NCBI GenBank assembly: GCA_023251695.1
Contig: JAHEYE010000025.1
Span: forward strand, 1 to 35,798
Length of the DNA stretch: 35,798 nucleotides
Direction of reading: 5' to 3'
Origin: Sphingobacteriaceae bacterium
GTDB lineage: Bacteria; Bacteroidota; Bacteroidia; B-17B0; Aurantibacillaceae
Shown here: in pieces, positions 16,488 through 23,844 of the stretch
Position numbering within the stretch: the stretch's first letter is position 1
Layout: each line of letters starts with the position of its first letter
Made by a program: the position numbers and the translations under genes
The notes under the pieces: generated by a model
The model's database searches: none
Told to the model about the DNA's origin: nothing
What the model saw: the letters and a program-made list of their open reading frames with translations, nothing else

Positions 16488-18401
16488 TTACTTCTTCTTA
16501 CCTGAATTTAATTGCTGACGATCTTTTGTCATTTGTTCCAGTTTCTTCTGGAAGTTAGAAACCTTCGCCGGTTTCTTCATGTTCTCATCAATTTTCGCGC
16601 GGATTTTTTTATCATCAATCACCCATTTAAAAGCGTAGGTCTGTAAAAAGGTAATCATGTTCGCTAAAAAGTAATACCAGCTTAAACCTGCAGCGTAACT
16701 GTTCATTACTGCTAAGAAGATTACCGGCATAAAGTACATCATGAATTTCATACCCGGCATTTGCGTACTTTGCTGCGGCTGCAACATGGCGCTATTCATC
16801 CATGTGTAAATAATGGTTGACACGAACATTAAAGCGGCGAATAAACTCACGTGATCACCGTAAATACTGTCTACGATGGAAACTTTTCCGAAGGTCCAAA
16901 TGCTATCGTAGGTTGATAAATCATCTGCCCACAAAAAACCTTTTTGGCGTAATTCAATTGCTGCCGGAATAAATGCAAATAAGGCAATTAATATCGGAAA
17001 CTGTAATAATAAAGGAATACAGCCCGACAAAGGATTAACGCCTGCCTTACGGTATAAGGCCATTGTTTCCTGTTGTTTTTTCATTGGGTCGCCGTCTTTG
17101 TATTTTGCAGTTATAGCTTCTGTCTCCGGTTTTAATACACGCATACGTGCGCCCGACATATAAGTTTTGTATGCAATTGGTAATAAAACAATTTTTACAA
17201 TCATGGTGAGTATCAAAATAACAACACCCATATTCATATTGCCTAACCAATCGAATAACGGAATCACCATCCACTTATTTATGTAAGAGAAAATACTCCA
17301 CCCGGTTGGAATAATCTGTTCTAATTCATCGCCATAACCTGAAAGTGTTTTATAATCGTTCGGACCGAAATAAAATTTCATGCCGAATTTTTCGCTTGGC
17401 ATGTGGCTATACGGAATACCTAAATCTGAACTCAGTGCTTTTACAGTAGTTGCTGAAGTAGGCCGGCCTGACATTTTCACGAAACTGCCATCTTTCAAAA
17501 ATTCAGTTTGTGCTATTAAAGTGGAATTGAAGAATTGTTGTTTGAATGATACCCATTTAATTGGGGCGTCATTCAAAGGTTTTTCTTCTTCAGCTGTTCG
17601 CGGATTAATGTAATCGGGTTTATCAATCGTGAATTTATAATATGCGGTTGCTGCTTCTTTTTCCTTTTCAATGTATTTCTCCTGTGAAGGAAGGTTCATT
17701 CTCCAGTTCAGTGTCATCTGATCAACGTTTGAAGAAATGATTTTTTCCATGCCCACAAAACGGATATCGCATCCTAACATGTAATCTTTATCTTTCAAAC
17801 TATACACATATTCGATATAAGAACCGGGCTTGCTTGTTTCTAATTTAAACGTAATGGATTTATTTCCGGAAGAAACAATTGAGGATTTATCAGAGGTCTT
17901 AAAATAAAAGCTATCGGTAGATAAAATGCGTGAACGCTCGTACGCATCTAGTTTAAGAGAAAAATTTGTGGAATCTTTATCAAATAAAATTAAAGGTGTG
18001 GTTTGTCCGGAACGGGTGTATTTTTTTAATTCAACCTTTATTATCTGTGCGCCTTTGCTACTAATGTAGGCTTTCAGAACATCATTTTCTATGGTGATGA
18101 TTTCTTCTGTGCCTTTTGCTGAAACTGAAAAATCGCGGTAAGCATCATTTTGCAAAGCAGCTTTTGCAGAATCACTTAAAACAACTGCGGTTTTTATGGT
18201 ATCTCCGGCCGTTGTAGCTGTATTAGTATTAGCTACAATTTTTTTAGCTTCTTCTTCAGCTAATTTTTTTTGTACCGCAACAATTGAATCCTGTTTTTGT
18301 TTAGCACGCGCCTGTTGTTCTTTGCTTGGTCCGCTGAAAAATAACCAAATACCAAGTATTGCTGCTATTATTCCTAAACCTATTAATGAGTTCTTGTCCA
18401 C
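16488..18401 (-). CDS. yidC: Membrane protein insertase YidC
   Basis: YidC inserts and folds inner-membrane proteins, alone or with SecYEG. The 637-residue protein has an N-terminal membrane helix (LIGLGIIAAILGIWLFF), then a charged Ala/Lys-rich stretch, then the large periplasmic beta-super-sandwich domain (about 90-360), then the conserved five-helix insertase core (NKWMVIPLFDWLGNMNMGV, PLSGCIPLLLQFPILIALF, PGMKFMMYFMPVIFL). The basic cytoplasmic tail ends in KK. The start is a GTG at 18401 preceded by a TAAATTTG box about 20 bases upstream. It converges on the amidase. Gene identity is firm. Confidence 0.96.
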   Translation of the reverse strand: MDKNSLIGLGIIAAILGIWLFFSGPSKEQQARAKQKQDSIVAVQKKLAEEEAKKIVANTNTATTAGDTIKTAVVLSDSAKAALQNDAYRDFSVSAKGTEEIITIENDVLKAYISSKGAQIIKVELKKYTRSGQTTPLILFDKDSTNFSLKLDAYERSRILSTDSFYFKTSDKSSIVSSGNKSITFKLETSKPGSYIEYVYSLKDKDYMLGCDIRFVGMEKIISSNVDQMTLNWRMNLPSQEKYIEKEKEAATAYYKFTIDKPDYINPRTAEEEKPLNDAPIKWVSFKQQFFNSTLIAQTEFLKDGSFVKMSGRPTSATTVKALSSDLGIPYSHMPSEKFGMKFYFGPNDYKTLSGYGDELEQIIPTGWSIFSYINKWMVIPLFDWLGNMNMGVVILILTMIVKIVLLPIAYKTYMSGARMRVLKPETEAITAKYKDGDPMKKQQETMALYRKAGVNPLSGCIPLLLQFPILIALFAFIPAAIELRQKGFLWADDLSTYDSIWTFGKVSIVDSIYGDHVSLFAALMFVSTIIYTWMNSAMLQPQQSTQMPGMKFMMYFMPVIFLAVMNSYAAGLSWYYFLANMITFLQTYAFKWVIDDKKIRAKIDENMKKPAKVSNFQKKLEQMTKDRQQLNSGKKK

Positions 18402-18420
18402 TTCTTAGAAATTTGAAGGG

Positions 18421-18428
18421 CAAATTTA
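18421..18428 (-). promoter_or_regulatory. -7 element of yidC
   Basis: TAAATTTG (minus strand) matches TAnnTTTG. The nearest TTG upstream on that strand is only 12 bases away, too close for a standard -33. A start near 18414 would leave a 13-base leader to the GTG at 18401. Confidence 0.4.
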
Positions 18429-18500
18429 GCATTTTTAGGTCAATAAAAAGGCCTTTGTAAGTTATTGTTTGTTAAGTAGTTCTATAGTTCGCGCAAAAGC

Positions 18501-19007
18501 TTAATCCACAAGTGGCTTTACTTTTTTAGAGTACTTTCTTTTAAGGTCTAAATAGCCGATTTGCTCATCAGTGGCAGGGTTATCTATCTGACTAACCTTC
18601 GCATCCCCGCTCAGGTTCTTTACAGATATATTTTCCTCCATTGCAGCTATAAATTCATACTTATAATAGCCTTTTGTATTAGGATATTTTGAAACCCCTG
18701 TATTTACGCTTACAGATTTAGTAGCATAGCCTTTTTTATGGATTTTAATGATATAATCACGGTTCTGAGGCAAGCTAAAATTAAACGACATCTCATCATC
18801 TACGAATTTGGTATCGACTATTGTATTCAAATAGACAAGCTCCACCTTATATAAGCCACTTCCTTTGGATTTTTTGGAAATTTTACCTGTCACTTCCATA
18901 ACGGGATCACTTCCGTTTTCATTTGCGGGAGGGTTACCTGCATTTAATGCAAGGCTTATAATTGCAAAAAGCAATGTTGCGATGTTAATTTTTACGTTGT
19001 TTTTCAT
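18501..19007 (-). CDS. Small exported protein of unknown function
   Basis: The 168-residue product has a signal peptide (INIATLLFAIISLALNAG). Its mature domain reads like a single Ig-like beta-sandwich of the carboxypeptidase regulatory type: EVTGKISKKSKGSGLYKVELVYLN, FNFSLPQNRDYIIKIHKKGYATKSVSVNT. That fold is common in Bacteroidota cell-surface proteins, but I do not recognise a named family. A Lys/Asp-rich tail (LKRKYSKKVKPLVD) ends it. It lies 187 bases after the response-regulator gene on the same strand and has its own promoter, whose downstream half (TTTGTAGTGTA) is repeated at the thioredoxin-like gene on the far side of the kinase. That suggests regulation by the neighbouring two-component system. 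Confidence 0.72.
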   Translation of the reverse strand: MKNNVKINIATLLFAIISLALNAGNPPANENGSDPVMEVTGKISKKSKGSGLYKVELVYLNTIVDTKFVDDEMSFNFSLPQNRDYIIKIHKKGYATKSVSVNTGVSKYPNTKGYYKYEFIAAMEENISVKNLSGDAKVSQIDNPATDEQIGYLDLKRKYSKKVKPLVD

Positions 19008-19023
19008 GGCTTATGTTTTTAAT

Positions 19024-19061
19024 TACACTACAAACTACGCCCATTTAAAAGCGCAAATCAA
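19024..19061 (-). promoter_or_regulatory. Promoter of the small exported protein, with shared TTTGTAGTGTA element
   Basis: Reading the minus strand, TTG (19061-19059) is followed after 21 bases by TAGTTTG at 19037-19031 (the -7 box is one base short of consensus). TTTGTAGTGTA runs on at 19034-19024. The same 11 bases follow the -7 of the thioredoxin-like gene at 23199-23209. The ATG is at 19007. Confidence 0.5.
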
Positions 19062-19194
19062 CCTTAAAACAGGCTTTGAGTTACCTGTGTAAGATTTTAG
19101 GTCATTTTGTAAGTGTTTAGATTTTAGAAAAGCCGCAAAAAGTGAAATACCCAAAATCTATTGGAATTGGATCCATACCCTTATCCGATTGAAT

Positions 19195-19839
19195 TTAAAT
19201 CAGGCGGTCTTTTAAGGCCTTGGAAACAGCCTCGGTCATAGAATGAACATGAAGCTTTTCATAGATGTTTTTTATATGAAAACGTACCGTATCAATACTG
19301 ATACAACATTTTTCTGCTATCATTTTATAACTGAATCCATTGGTTAGAGAAGTAAGAATTTCTTTTTCGCGGACGCTTAATTCAACCTCATTGTTCACGG
19401 GTATGTGCTGTTGACGAAAGAGATGAAGAACTTTGCTGGCAATTGAGGGGGTCATGGGTGCTCCCCCACAGGCCGCTTGCTTAATTGCATCAATTAAATC
19501 TGAAGGAGCGCTTTTTTTAAGCATATATCCAACCGCTCCCGCACAAATAGAACGGAAAACTTTATCATCATCATCAAAAACAGTTTGCATTATTACCTTT
19601 ACATCAGGAAAATTATCCTTAACAATTTTCACTGCCTCAATTCCTGATAAACCAGGCATTCCAATATCCATTAAAATTACATCAGGGATTAGTTTTCCGG
19701 TTTCTTCTTTTATATTCAAAGCATTTGGATATGCCTTGCATAGTTCAAACTCAGGTAAGGTCTCAACCAATTTCGAAAGGCTTTCCCTTAAAGCTTTATT
19801 GTCTTCATAAATCGATACTCTGATCACATTTTTTTTCAT
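19195..19839 (-). CDS. NarL/LuxR-type response regulator
   Basis: This 214-residue protein is a receiver plus DNA-binding regulator. The receiver holds the acidic pair ED at 12-13, the phosphorylated aspartate D58 in VILMDIGMPG, and the conserved lysine in YMLKKSAP near 108. The output domain is a LuxR-type helix-turn-helix (LSVREKEILTSLTNGFSYKMIAE, then ISIDTVRFHIKNIYEKLHV) at about 154-210. Its ATG is five bases after the stop of the histidine-kinase gene, so the two are translationally close and form a cognate pair. Targets are unknown, but TGTAGT-type sites around the kinase suggest the adjacent small genes. Confidence 0.94.
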   Translation of the reverse strand: MKKNVIRVSIYEDNKALRESLSKLVETLPEFELCKAYPNALNIKEETGKLIPDVILMDIGMPGLSGIEAVKIVKDNFPDVKVIMQTVFDDDDKVFRSICAGAVGYMLKKSAPSDLIDAIKQAACGGAPMTPSIASKVLHLFRQQHIPVNNEVELSVREKEILTSLTNGFSYKMIAEKCCISIDTVRFHIKNIYEKLHVHSMTEAVSKALKDRLI

Positions 19840-19844
19840 GAGAT

Positions 19845-22800
19845 TTATATTTGAAAATCGAGAATCAATTGAGTTCCCTTAAAACGCTCAGTAAATATTT
19901 GCAGTGTGCCATTTAGTTCTTCTGCTCTGTGTTTCATGTTAATTATACCATTTCCGCCTAGGGTATTACTTTCTTCTTTAAAGCCAACGCCATCGTCATG
20001 AATCCTGATATTTATATGTTTATCAACTTTTATTGCTTTTATTGAACAGTTAACCGCTTCAGAATATTTAGCAACATTGTTTATTGCTTCTTTTAAAATA
20101 AGGTAAATATTCTTTCTTTGGGTCATAGATAATTTCAATTCGTTTATGCTTTCCGGAATATCGAATTCAAGTTTAATGTTTTTAGCTTCCAATGTTTGAG
20201 TGGCGATAATTTGTAGTCTTTCTATAATGTTTAAGAATTTTTCGTTATCCGAATTAACGGCCCAAACTATATCGCTCATACTATCAACAGATGACCTTGC
20301 GCTTTCGCCGAGCCCGTCCATAATAGGAATGGCCTCCGGGGCTTTTTCCTCAATCATTCGTTTTGCAACTTCGCTGTAAATCGAAATACTACTTAGCGTT
20401 GAACCAATCTGATCATGCAAATCCCTTGAAATTTTATTCCGAACCTCATGCATTGCTAAAATGTTTCTTAAACGAATGTAATATATAAGATAGGAACATG
20501 CCAATAAAAACACTAGGCATGAAATATAAAACCAGGATGTTCTCCAGAACGGAGCAGCGATAATAATTTGAACAGAAGTACCCACGTCATTCCATACACC
20601 ATCATTATTACTTGCTTTTACCGTAAATGTATAAGTACCCGGGTTTAAATTTGTATAAGAAGCTATCCTGTTTTGGGCATTTTTATAAATCCATTCTTTT
20701 TCAAATCCTTCTAATTTATAGGCGTATTTGTTTTTACCTGCATTAATAAAACTTATTGCAGTAAATTCAAATGAAAAGGAGTTTTGATTATGGGTAAGGT
20801 GAAGGGCTTTTGTAGTTGAAATACATGAGTTTAAAATTCCTGAAGAATCTCCGGGGACAATTTTTTTATTGGATAAAAGAAAATCAGAAATAATTACAGG
20901 CGGTTTAAACGGATTGTTTCTCAAGCTATCGGGATTAAATGATAATATTCCCTTTTTACAGGTAAATAAAAATCTGCCATTCACACTTTTGCATGCGCAT
21001 CCTTCTTGAAACTCAGTTGTAGGTAAACCATCAATACGATCGAAAATACGGCATTGAATTAATTTATTTTCTTCAAATGTTAACCTGCAAATACCATAGT
21101 TGCAGCCCACCCAAAAATTTCCCGTTTCATCTTCCATTATAGTGTTCCATGTATTCCCCGGCAAACCGTCCCGAATAGTATAACAAATAGGTGCCTTGTT
21201 TCCGCCCTTAATCTTAATAATTCCTTCGCCTGCGGTGGTTATCCAGATATTTTCTTTTTTATCTTCGATAATTTGGTAAATGTGATTTTTAAATACATCG
21301 CTTTTAAAATCTTCAGAGAGCTCCATTAACTTACCGCTAGTCTGGTTAAGCTTACTTAAACCCTCATTGGTTCCTGTCCATATTTCACCGTTTTTCCGTT
21401 GCATTATGCATGTTATCCCTGCTTCTGTGTTTTCACCTTTATAAATGGTAAATTTTTTATATGTTAGGTCGTAACTTATCAAATTATTTTTATCGGTTCC
21501 AATCCAAATAATTTTATTTTTCTTTTTATCGGCAATAAAACTGGTGATTTTATTTTGTGGTAGTATCTTATTGATCGAAACAATCTTTTCATAAATTACA
21601 GTCTCATTAGAATTATTTTCAGGTAATTCTAATTTAAAAAGATCATTATTATTTGAAAATAAAATCGTTTCACCATCTCCGGGCGCAAGACATTGAATTT
21701 GTTCTCCGGGTTTAACATTAATTATTTTCTTTAAAACACCATTTTTTAAATTAAAAGTATAAATACCTTGATGTCTCGAGGCAATAACCAAAACTGTACT
21801 TCTACTAACTGTAACACCGATAATATTCTCAAAAACTTTTTCATCAGAGATTAGCGGTAAACTCATTAAATTAAATTTAAGGGTTTTGGGGTTGAAAGCA
21901 TTTAATCCGCCATCTTTTGTAGCTGCCCAAAACATGCCACTTCTTCCTTGTGAGACCGTATTTATTTTATTACTATTTAATGAATTTGAAACATCTCTAT
22001 CTTGTGAATAAGTAAAAAACTTATCGAGCTTTGGATAATACACGCAGAGACCGTTTTCCGCTGTTCCCGTCCATATTTTACCAAATTTATCCTCGTACAC
22101 GCTTGTAAGATTATCAGAAATTAAAGAATATTTATCTTTTTCTTTATGATGAAAAACTCTTAAACTATCAGTTTCCGGATCAAGCTTGTTCAACCCGCAC
22201 GAAGTAGCCATCCAAACATTTAACGCTTTATCTATAAACAAATCATTGACACTGTTTGAGCTAAGTCTATTAACATACGTTTTAAATGTTTTAAGATCTT
22301 TTGAAACCAAATTTAATCCCCCATTCAATGTTCCTATCCAAATCCTTCCCTTTTTGTCGCCTTTAATGCAGGTAATTGCGTTACTACCAATTGAATTAGG
22401 TTTATCGCTATGCTTAAATCCCGAAAACTCCTTTTTATTCTGATCATAAATATTTAGACCATTGGTGGTACCTATCCAAACAAGTTTATTAATGCTATCA
22501 ACAAATAGACAGGTAATATTATTGCAACTTAAACCTGAATTATTTTTATTATGCTGAAACAAATCGAATTTATGAGTATAAGGATTGTATCTATTGAGAC
22601 CTTTATTTTGAGTTCCTATCCAAATTATTCCACTTTTTTCAACTGCAAGACATGTTACATTATCACTAACTAATGAATTAACGTTTTTTGAATCATGCTT
22701 AAATGGAATAAAGCTGTATCCGTCAAACTTATTTAATCCTTCCTCCGTTCCATACCACATAAAACCCAAACTATCCTGAATTATTGAGGTAACGTTATGA

Positions 22801-22910
22801 TGCGACAAACCATTATCGGTGGTATAATGCCTGAAAAATAAGGTGTCGTTTTGAGAAAGGGAACACTTACTTATTATAAAAAATAACATTAAATGATAAG
22901 CACATTTCAT
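19845..22910 (-). CDS. Periplasmic beta-propeller histidine kinase (Reg_prop/Y_Y_Y/HisKA_3)
   Basis: About 1021 residues. After a signal peptide (LMLFFIISKCSLSQ), at least eleven propeller repeats of the W(I/Y)GT..GLN type follow (MWYGTEEGLNKF, IWIGTQNKGLNRY, VWMATSCGLNKL, IWTGTNEGLSKL, FWVGCNYGICRL), consistent with two seven-bladed propellers. A Y_Y_Y domain (NKYAYKLEGFEKEW, NLNPGTYTFTVKASNNDG) leads to one membrane helix (YISCLVFLLACSYLIYYI). The cytoplasmic kinase has the HisKA_3 box SRDLHDQIGSTLSS and ATPase motifs EAINNVAKYS, DDGVGF and GGNGIINMKHRAEELNG. This is the SusR/HTCS-like sensor architecture but without a fused receiver and AraC output; the partner is the separate LuxR-type regulator. 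The ATG at 22910 is preferred over the TTG at 22946. The ligand is unknown. Confidence 0.93.
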   Translation of the reverse strand: MKCAYHLMLFFIISKCSLSQNDTLFFRHYTTDNGLSHHNVTSIIQDSLGFMWYGTEEGLNKFDGYSFIPFKHDSKNVNSLVSDNVTCLAVEKSGIIWIGTQNKGLNRYNPYTHKFDLFQHNKNNSGLSCNNITCLFVDSINKLVWIGTTNGLNIYDQNKKEFSGFKHSDKPNSIGSNAITCIKGDKKGRIWIGTLNGGLNLVSKDLKTFKTYVNRLSSNSVNDLFIDKALNVWMATSCGLNKLDPETDSLRVFHHKEKDKYSLISDNLTSVYEDKFGKIWTGTAENGLCVYYPKLDKFFTYSQDRDVSNSLNSNKINTVSQGRSGMFWAATKDGGLNAFNPKTLKFNLMSLPLISDEKVFENIIGVTVSRSTVLVIASRHQGIYTFNLKNGVLKKIINVKPGEQIQCLAPGDGETILFSNNNDLFKLELPENNSNETVIYEKIVSINKILPQNKITSFIADKKKNKIIWIGTDKNNLISYDLTYKKFTIYKGENTEAGITCIMQRKNGEIWTGTNEGLSKLNQTSGKLMELSEDFKSDVFKNHIYQIIEDKKENIWITTAGEGIIKIKGGNKAPICYTIRDGLPGNTWNTIMEDETGNFWVGCNYGICRLTFEENKLIQCRIFDRIDGLPTTEFQEGCACKSVNGRFLFTCKKGILSFNPDSLRNNPFKPPVIISDFLLSNKKIVPGDSSGILNSCISTTKALHLTHNQNSFSFEFTAISFINAGKNKYAYKLEGFEKEWIYKNAQNRIASYTNLNPGTYTFTVKASNNDGVWNDVGTSVQIIIAAPFWRTSWFYISCLVFLLACSYLIYYIRLRNILAMHEVRNKISRDLHDQIGSTLSSISIYSEVAKRMIEEKAPEAIPIMDGLGESARSSVDSMSDIVWAVNSDNEKFLNIIERLQIIATQTLEAKNIKLEFDIPESINELKLSMTQRKNIYLILKEAINNVAKYSEAVNCSIKAIKVDKHINIRIHDDGVGFKEESNTLGGNGIINMKHRAEELNGTLQIFTERFKGTQLILDFQI

Positions 22911-23154
22911 TATTTTGCAGATTAGAATTTTGGGTTTATAAAGCAATATAACAAAGTTTCAGGAACAATCCTTAATAAAAGACTAATACCTGCATAATTA
23001 TGTAGTTTAGCCGATAGTGCTGTTTTTAGCAAGAAACCGGGGTTTATAGTGTATTGTATAGTAAATCCGACACTGCCCCAAAATCACTTAAAGCAATTAC
23101 AAAAGATAAAAACATGTTAATCTTCCATCTCCACAACTATATCCCAAAAAGTTT

Positions 23155-23172
23155 ACTACATCATTGTGTAGT
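23155..23172. promoter_or_regulatory. Dyad ACTACA-N6-TGTAGT overlapping the -33 box (candidate operator)
   Basis: Perfect 6+6 inverted repeat with a six-base spacer. Its right arm overlaps the TTG at 23172-23174. The spacing and placement suit binding by a dimeric regulator such as the LuxR-type response regulator encoded nearby; that link is inference. Confidence 0.45.
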
Positions 23173-23209
23173 TGACGGGCCTTTATTAATGCTGTAGGTT
23201 TGTAGTGTA
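23172..23209 (+). promoter_or_regulatory. Promoter of the thioredoxin-like gene
   Basis: TTG at 23172-23174, a 20-base spacer, then TAGGTTTG at 23195-23202: an exact Bacteroidota promoter. It runs into TAGTGTA, so that TTTGTAGTGTA at 23199-23209 is shared with the promoter at 19024-19034. The start site near 23209 excludes the track start at 23205 and supports the ATG at 23274, leaving a leader of about 65 bases. Confidence 0.7.
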
Positions 23210-23273
23210 CAAAAAAACAATAAAAAATGAAACTCGGAATTCAAATCATATTTATAAACTAAATATTAAAACC

Positions 23274-23801
23274 ATGAAAACTTTAACCTCAACTTTAGGA
23301 ATCGCTTTATCATTCTTTTTATTTTCTTTTAAATCAGTAAAGAATGATTTTATTAAATTACCAAATGTTAATCTGACCACACTTGAAGGAAAGGCCGTTA
23401 ACATTGGAGATCTAAAATCTGCTAAACCAACCATTATTTGTTTTTGGTCAATTACAGATGATGCCTCCATTCAAAGAATTAATGCAATTCAGGAAAATTA
23501 TGGAGCCAATAAAAATGAAGTTAGGATAATTGCAATCTCAACCGATAACAATACTTTTATAGTAAAACCTAAAGTTTTATTTTCGGGCTGGGAGTTTGAG
23601 GTTTACATGGATTCGAATCAGGATTTTAAAAGGGCAATGGGTGTTGGAAATTTTCAAAATACTATTGTAATTGATGCCAATGGAAATACAGTTTACAACA
23701 ATACCAATGTCAAATCAGAAAACGAAACAGCACTTTTTGCAGTAGTAGATAACTCAATTGCATCAGCACATAATACGTCGCTATTAGCAAAGGCCGAATA
23801 A
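23274..23801 (+). CDS. Exported thioredoxin-fold protein lacking the redox cysteines
   Basis: The 175-residue product has a signal peptide (TLTSTLGIALSFFLFSF) and an AhpC/TSA or TlpA-like fold: LPNVNLTTLEGKAVNIGDLKSAK, then TIICFWS, IIAISTDN, ATG-like VYMDSNQ and NTIVIDANGNTVY. Where active relatives have WCxxC the sequence reads WSITDDAS, and the cis-proline loop, normally GTPTTFVID, reads FQNTIVID. Both catalytic cysteines and the cis-proline are therefore gone, and the mature protein contains almost no cysteine. It cannot act as a thiol oxidoreductase by the usual chemistry; a binding or signalling role is more likely. It is divergent from the propeller kinase, and its promoter shares an element with the other small gene flanking the two-component pair. 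Confidence 0.8.
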   Translation: MKTLTSTLGIALSFFLFSFKSVKNDFIKLPNVNLTTLEGKAVNIGDLKSAKPTIICFWSITDDASIQRINAIQENYGANKNEVRIIAISTDNNTFIVKPKVLFSGWEFEVYMDSNQDFKRAMGVGNFQNTIVIDANGNTVYNNTNVKSENETALFAVVDNSIASAHNTSLLAKAE

Positions 23802-23804
23802 GCA

Positions 23805-23826
23805 TGGTTTGTTTAACATCAAACCA
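23805..23826. terminator. Weak hairpin between convergent genes
   Basis: TGGTTTG and CAAACCA form a perfect seven-base stem around an eight-base loop, just after the thioredoxin-like stop and before the symporter stop on the other strand. There is no T tract on either side, so termination is only possible, not shown. Confidence 0.35.
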
Positions 23827-23844
23827 ATATATAGCAAAAATATA

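Larger units (their letters stand above)
22911..23273. other. Regulatory intergenic region between the kinase and the thioredoxin-like gene
   Basis: This 363-base gap holds no supported coding sequence. The hexamer TGTAGT or its complement occurs at 23001-23006, 23155-23160, 23167-23172 and 23201-23206. Two of these form the dyad ACTACA-N6-TGTAGT, which overlaps the -33 of the plus-strand promoter. I found no convincing TAnnTTTG element for the kinase on the minus strand. Confidence 0.55.

Noticed and set aside
18501-23801. Polysaccharide utilisation locus
   Set aside because: The kinase type is suggestive, but no susC, susD or carbohydrate-active enzyme is present.
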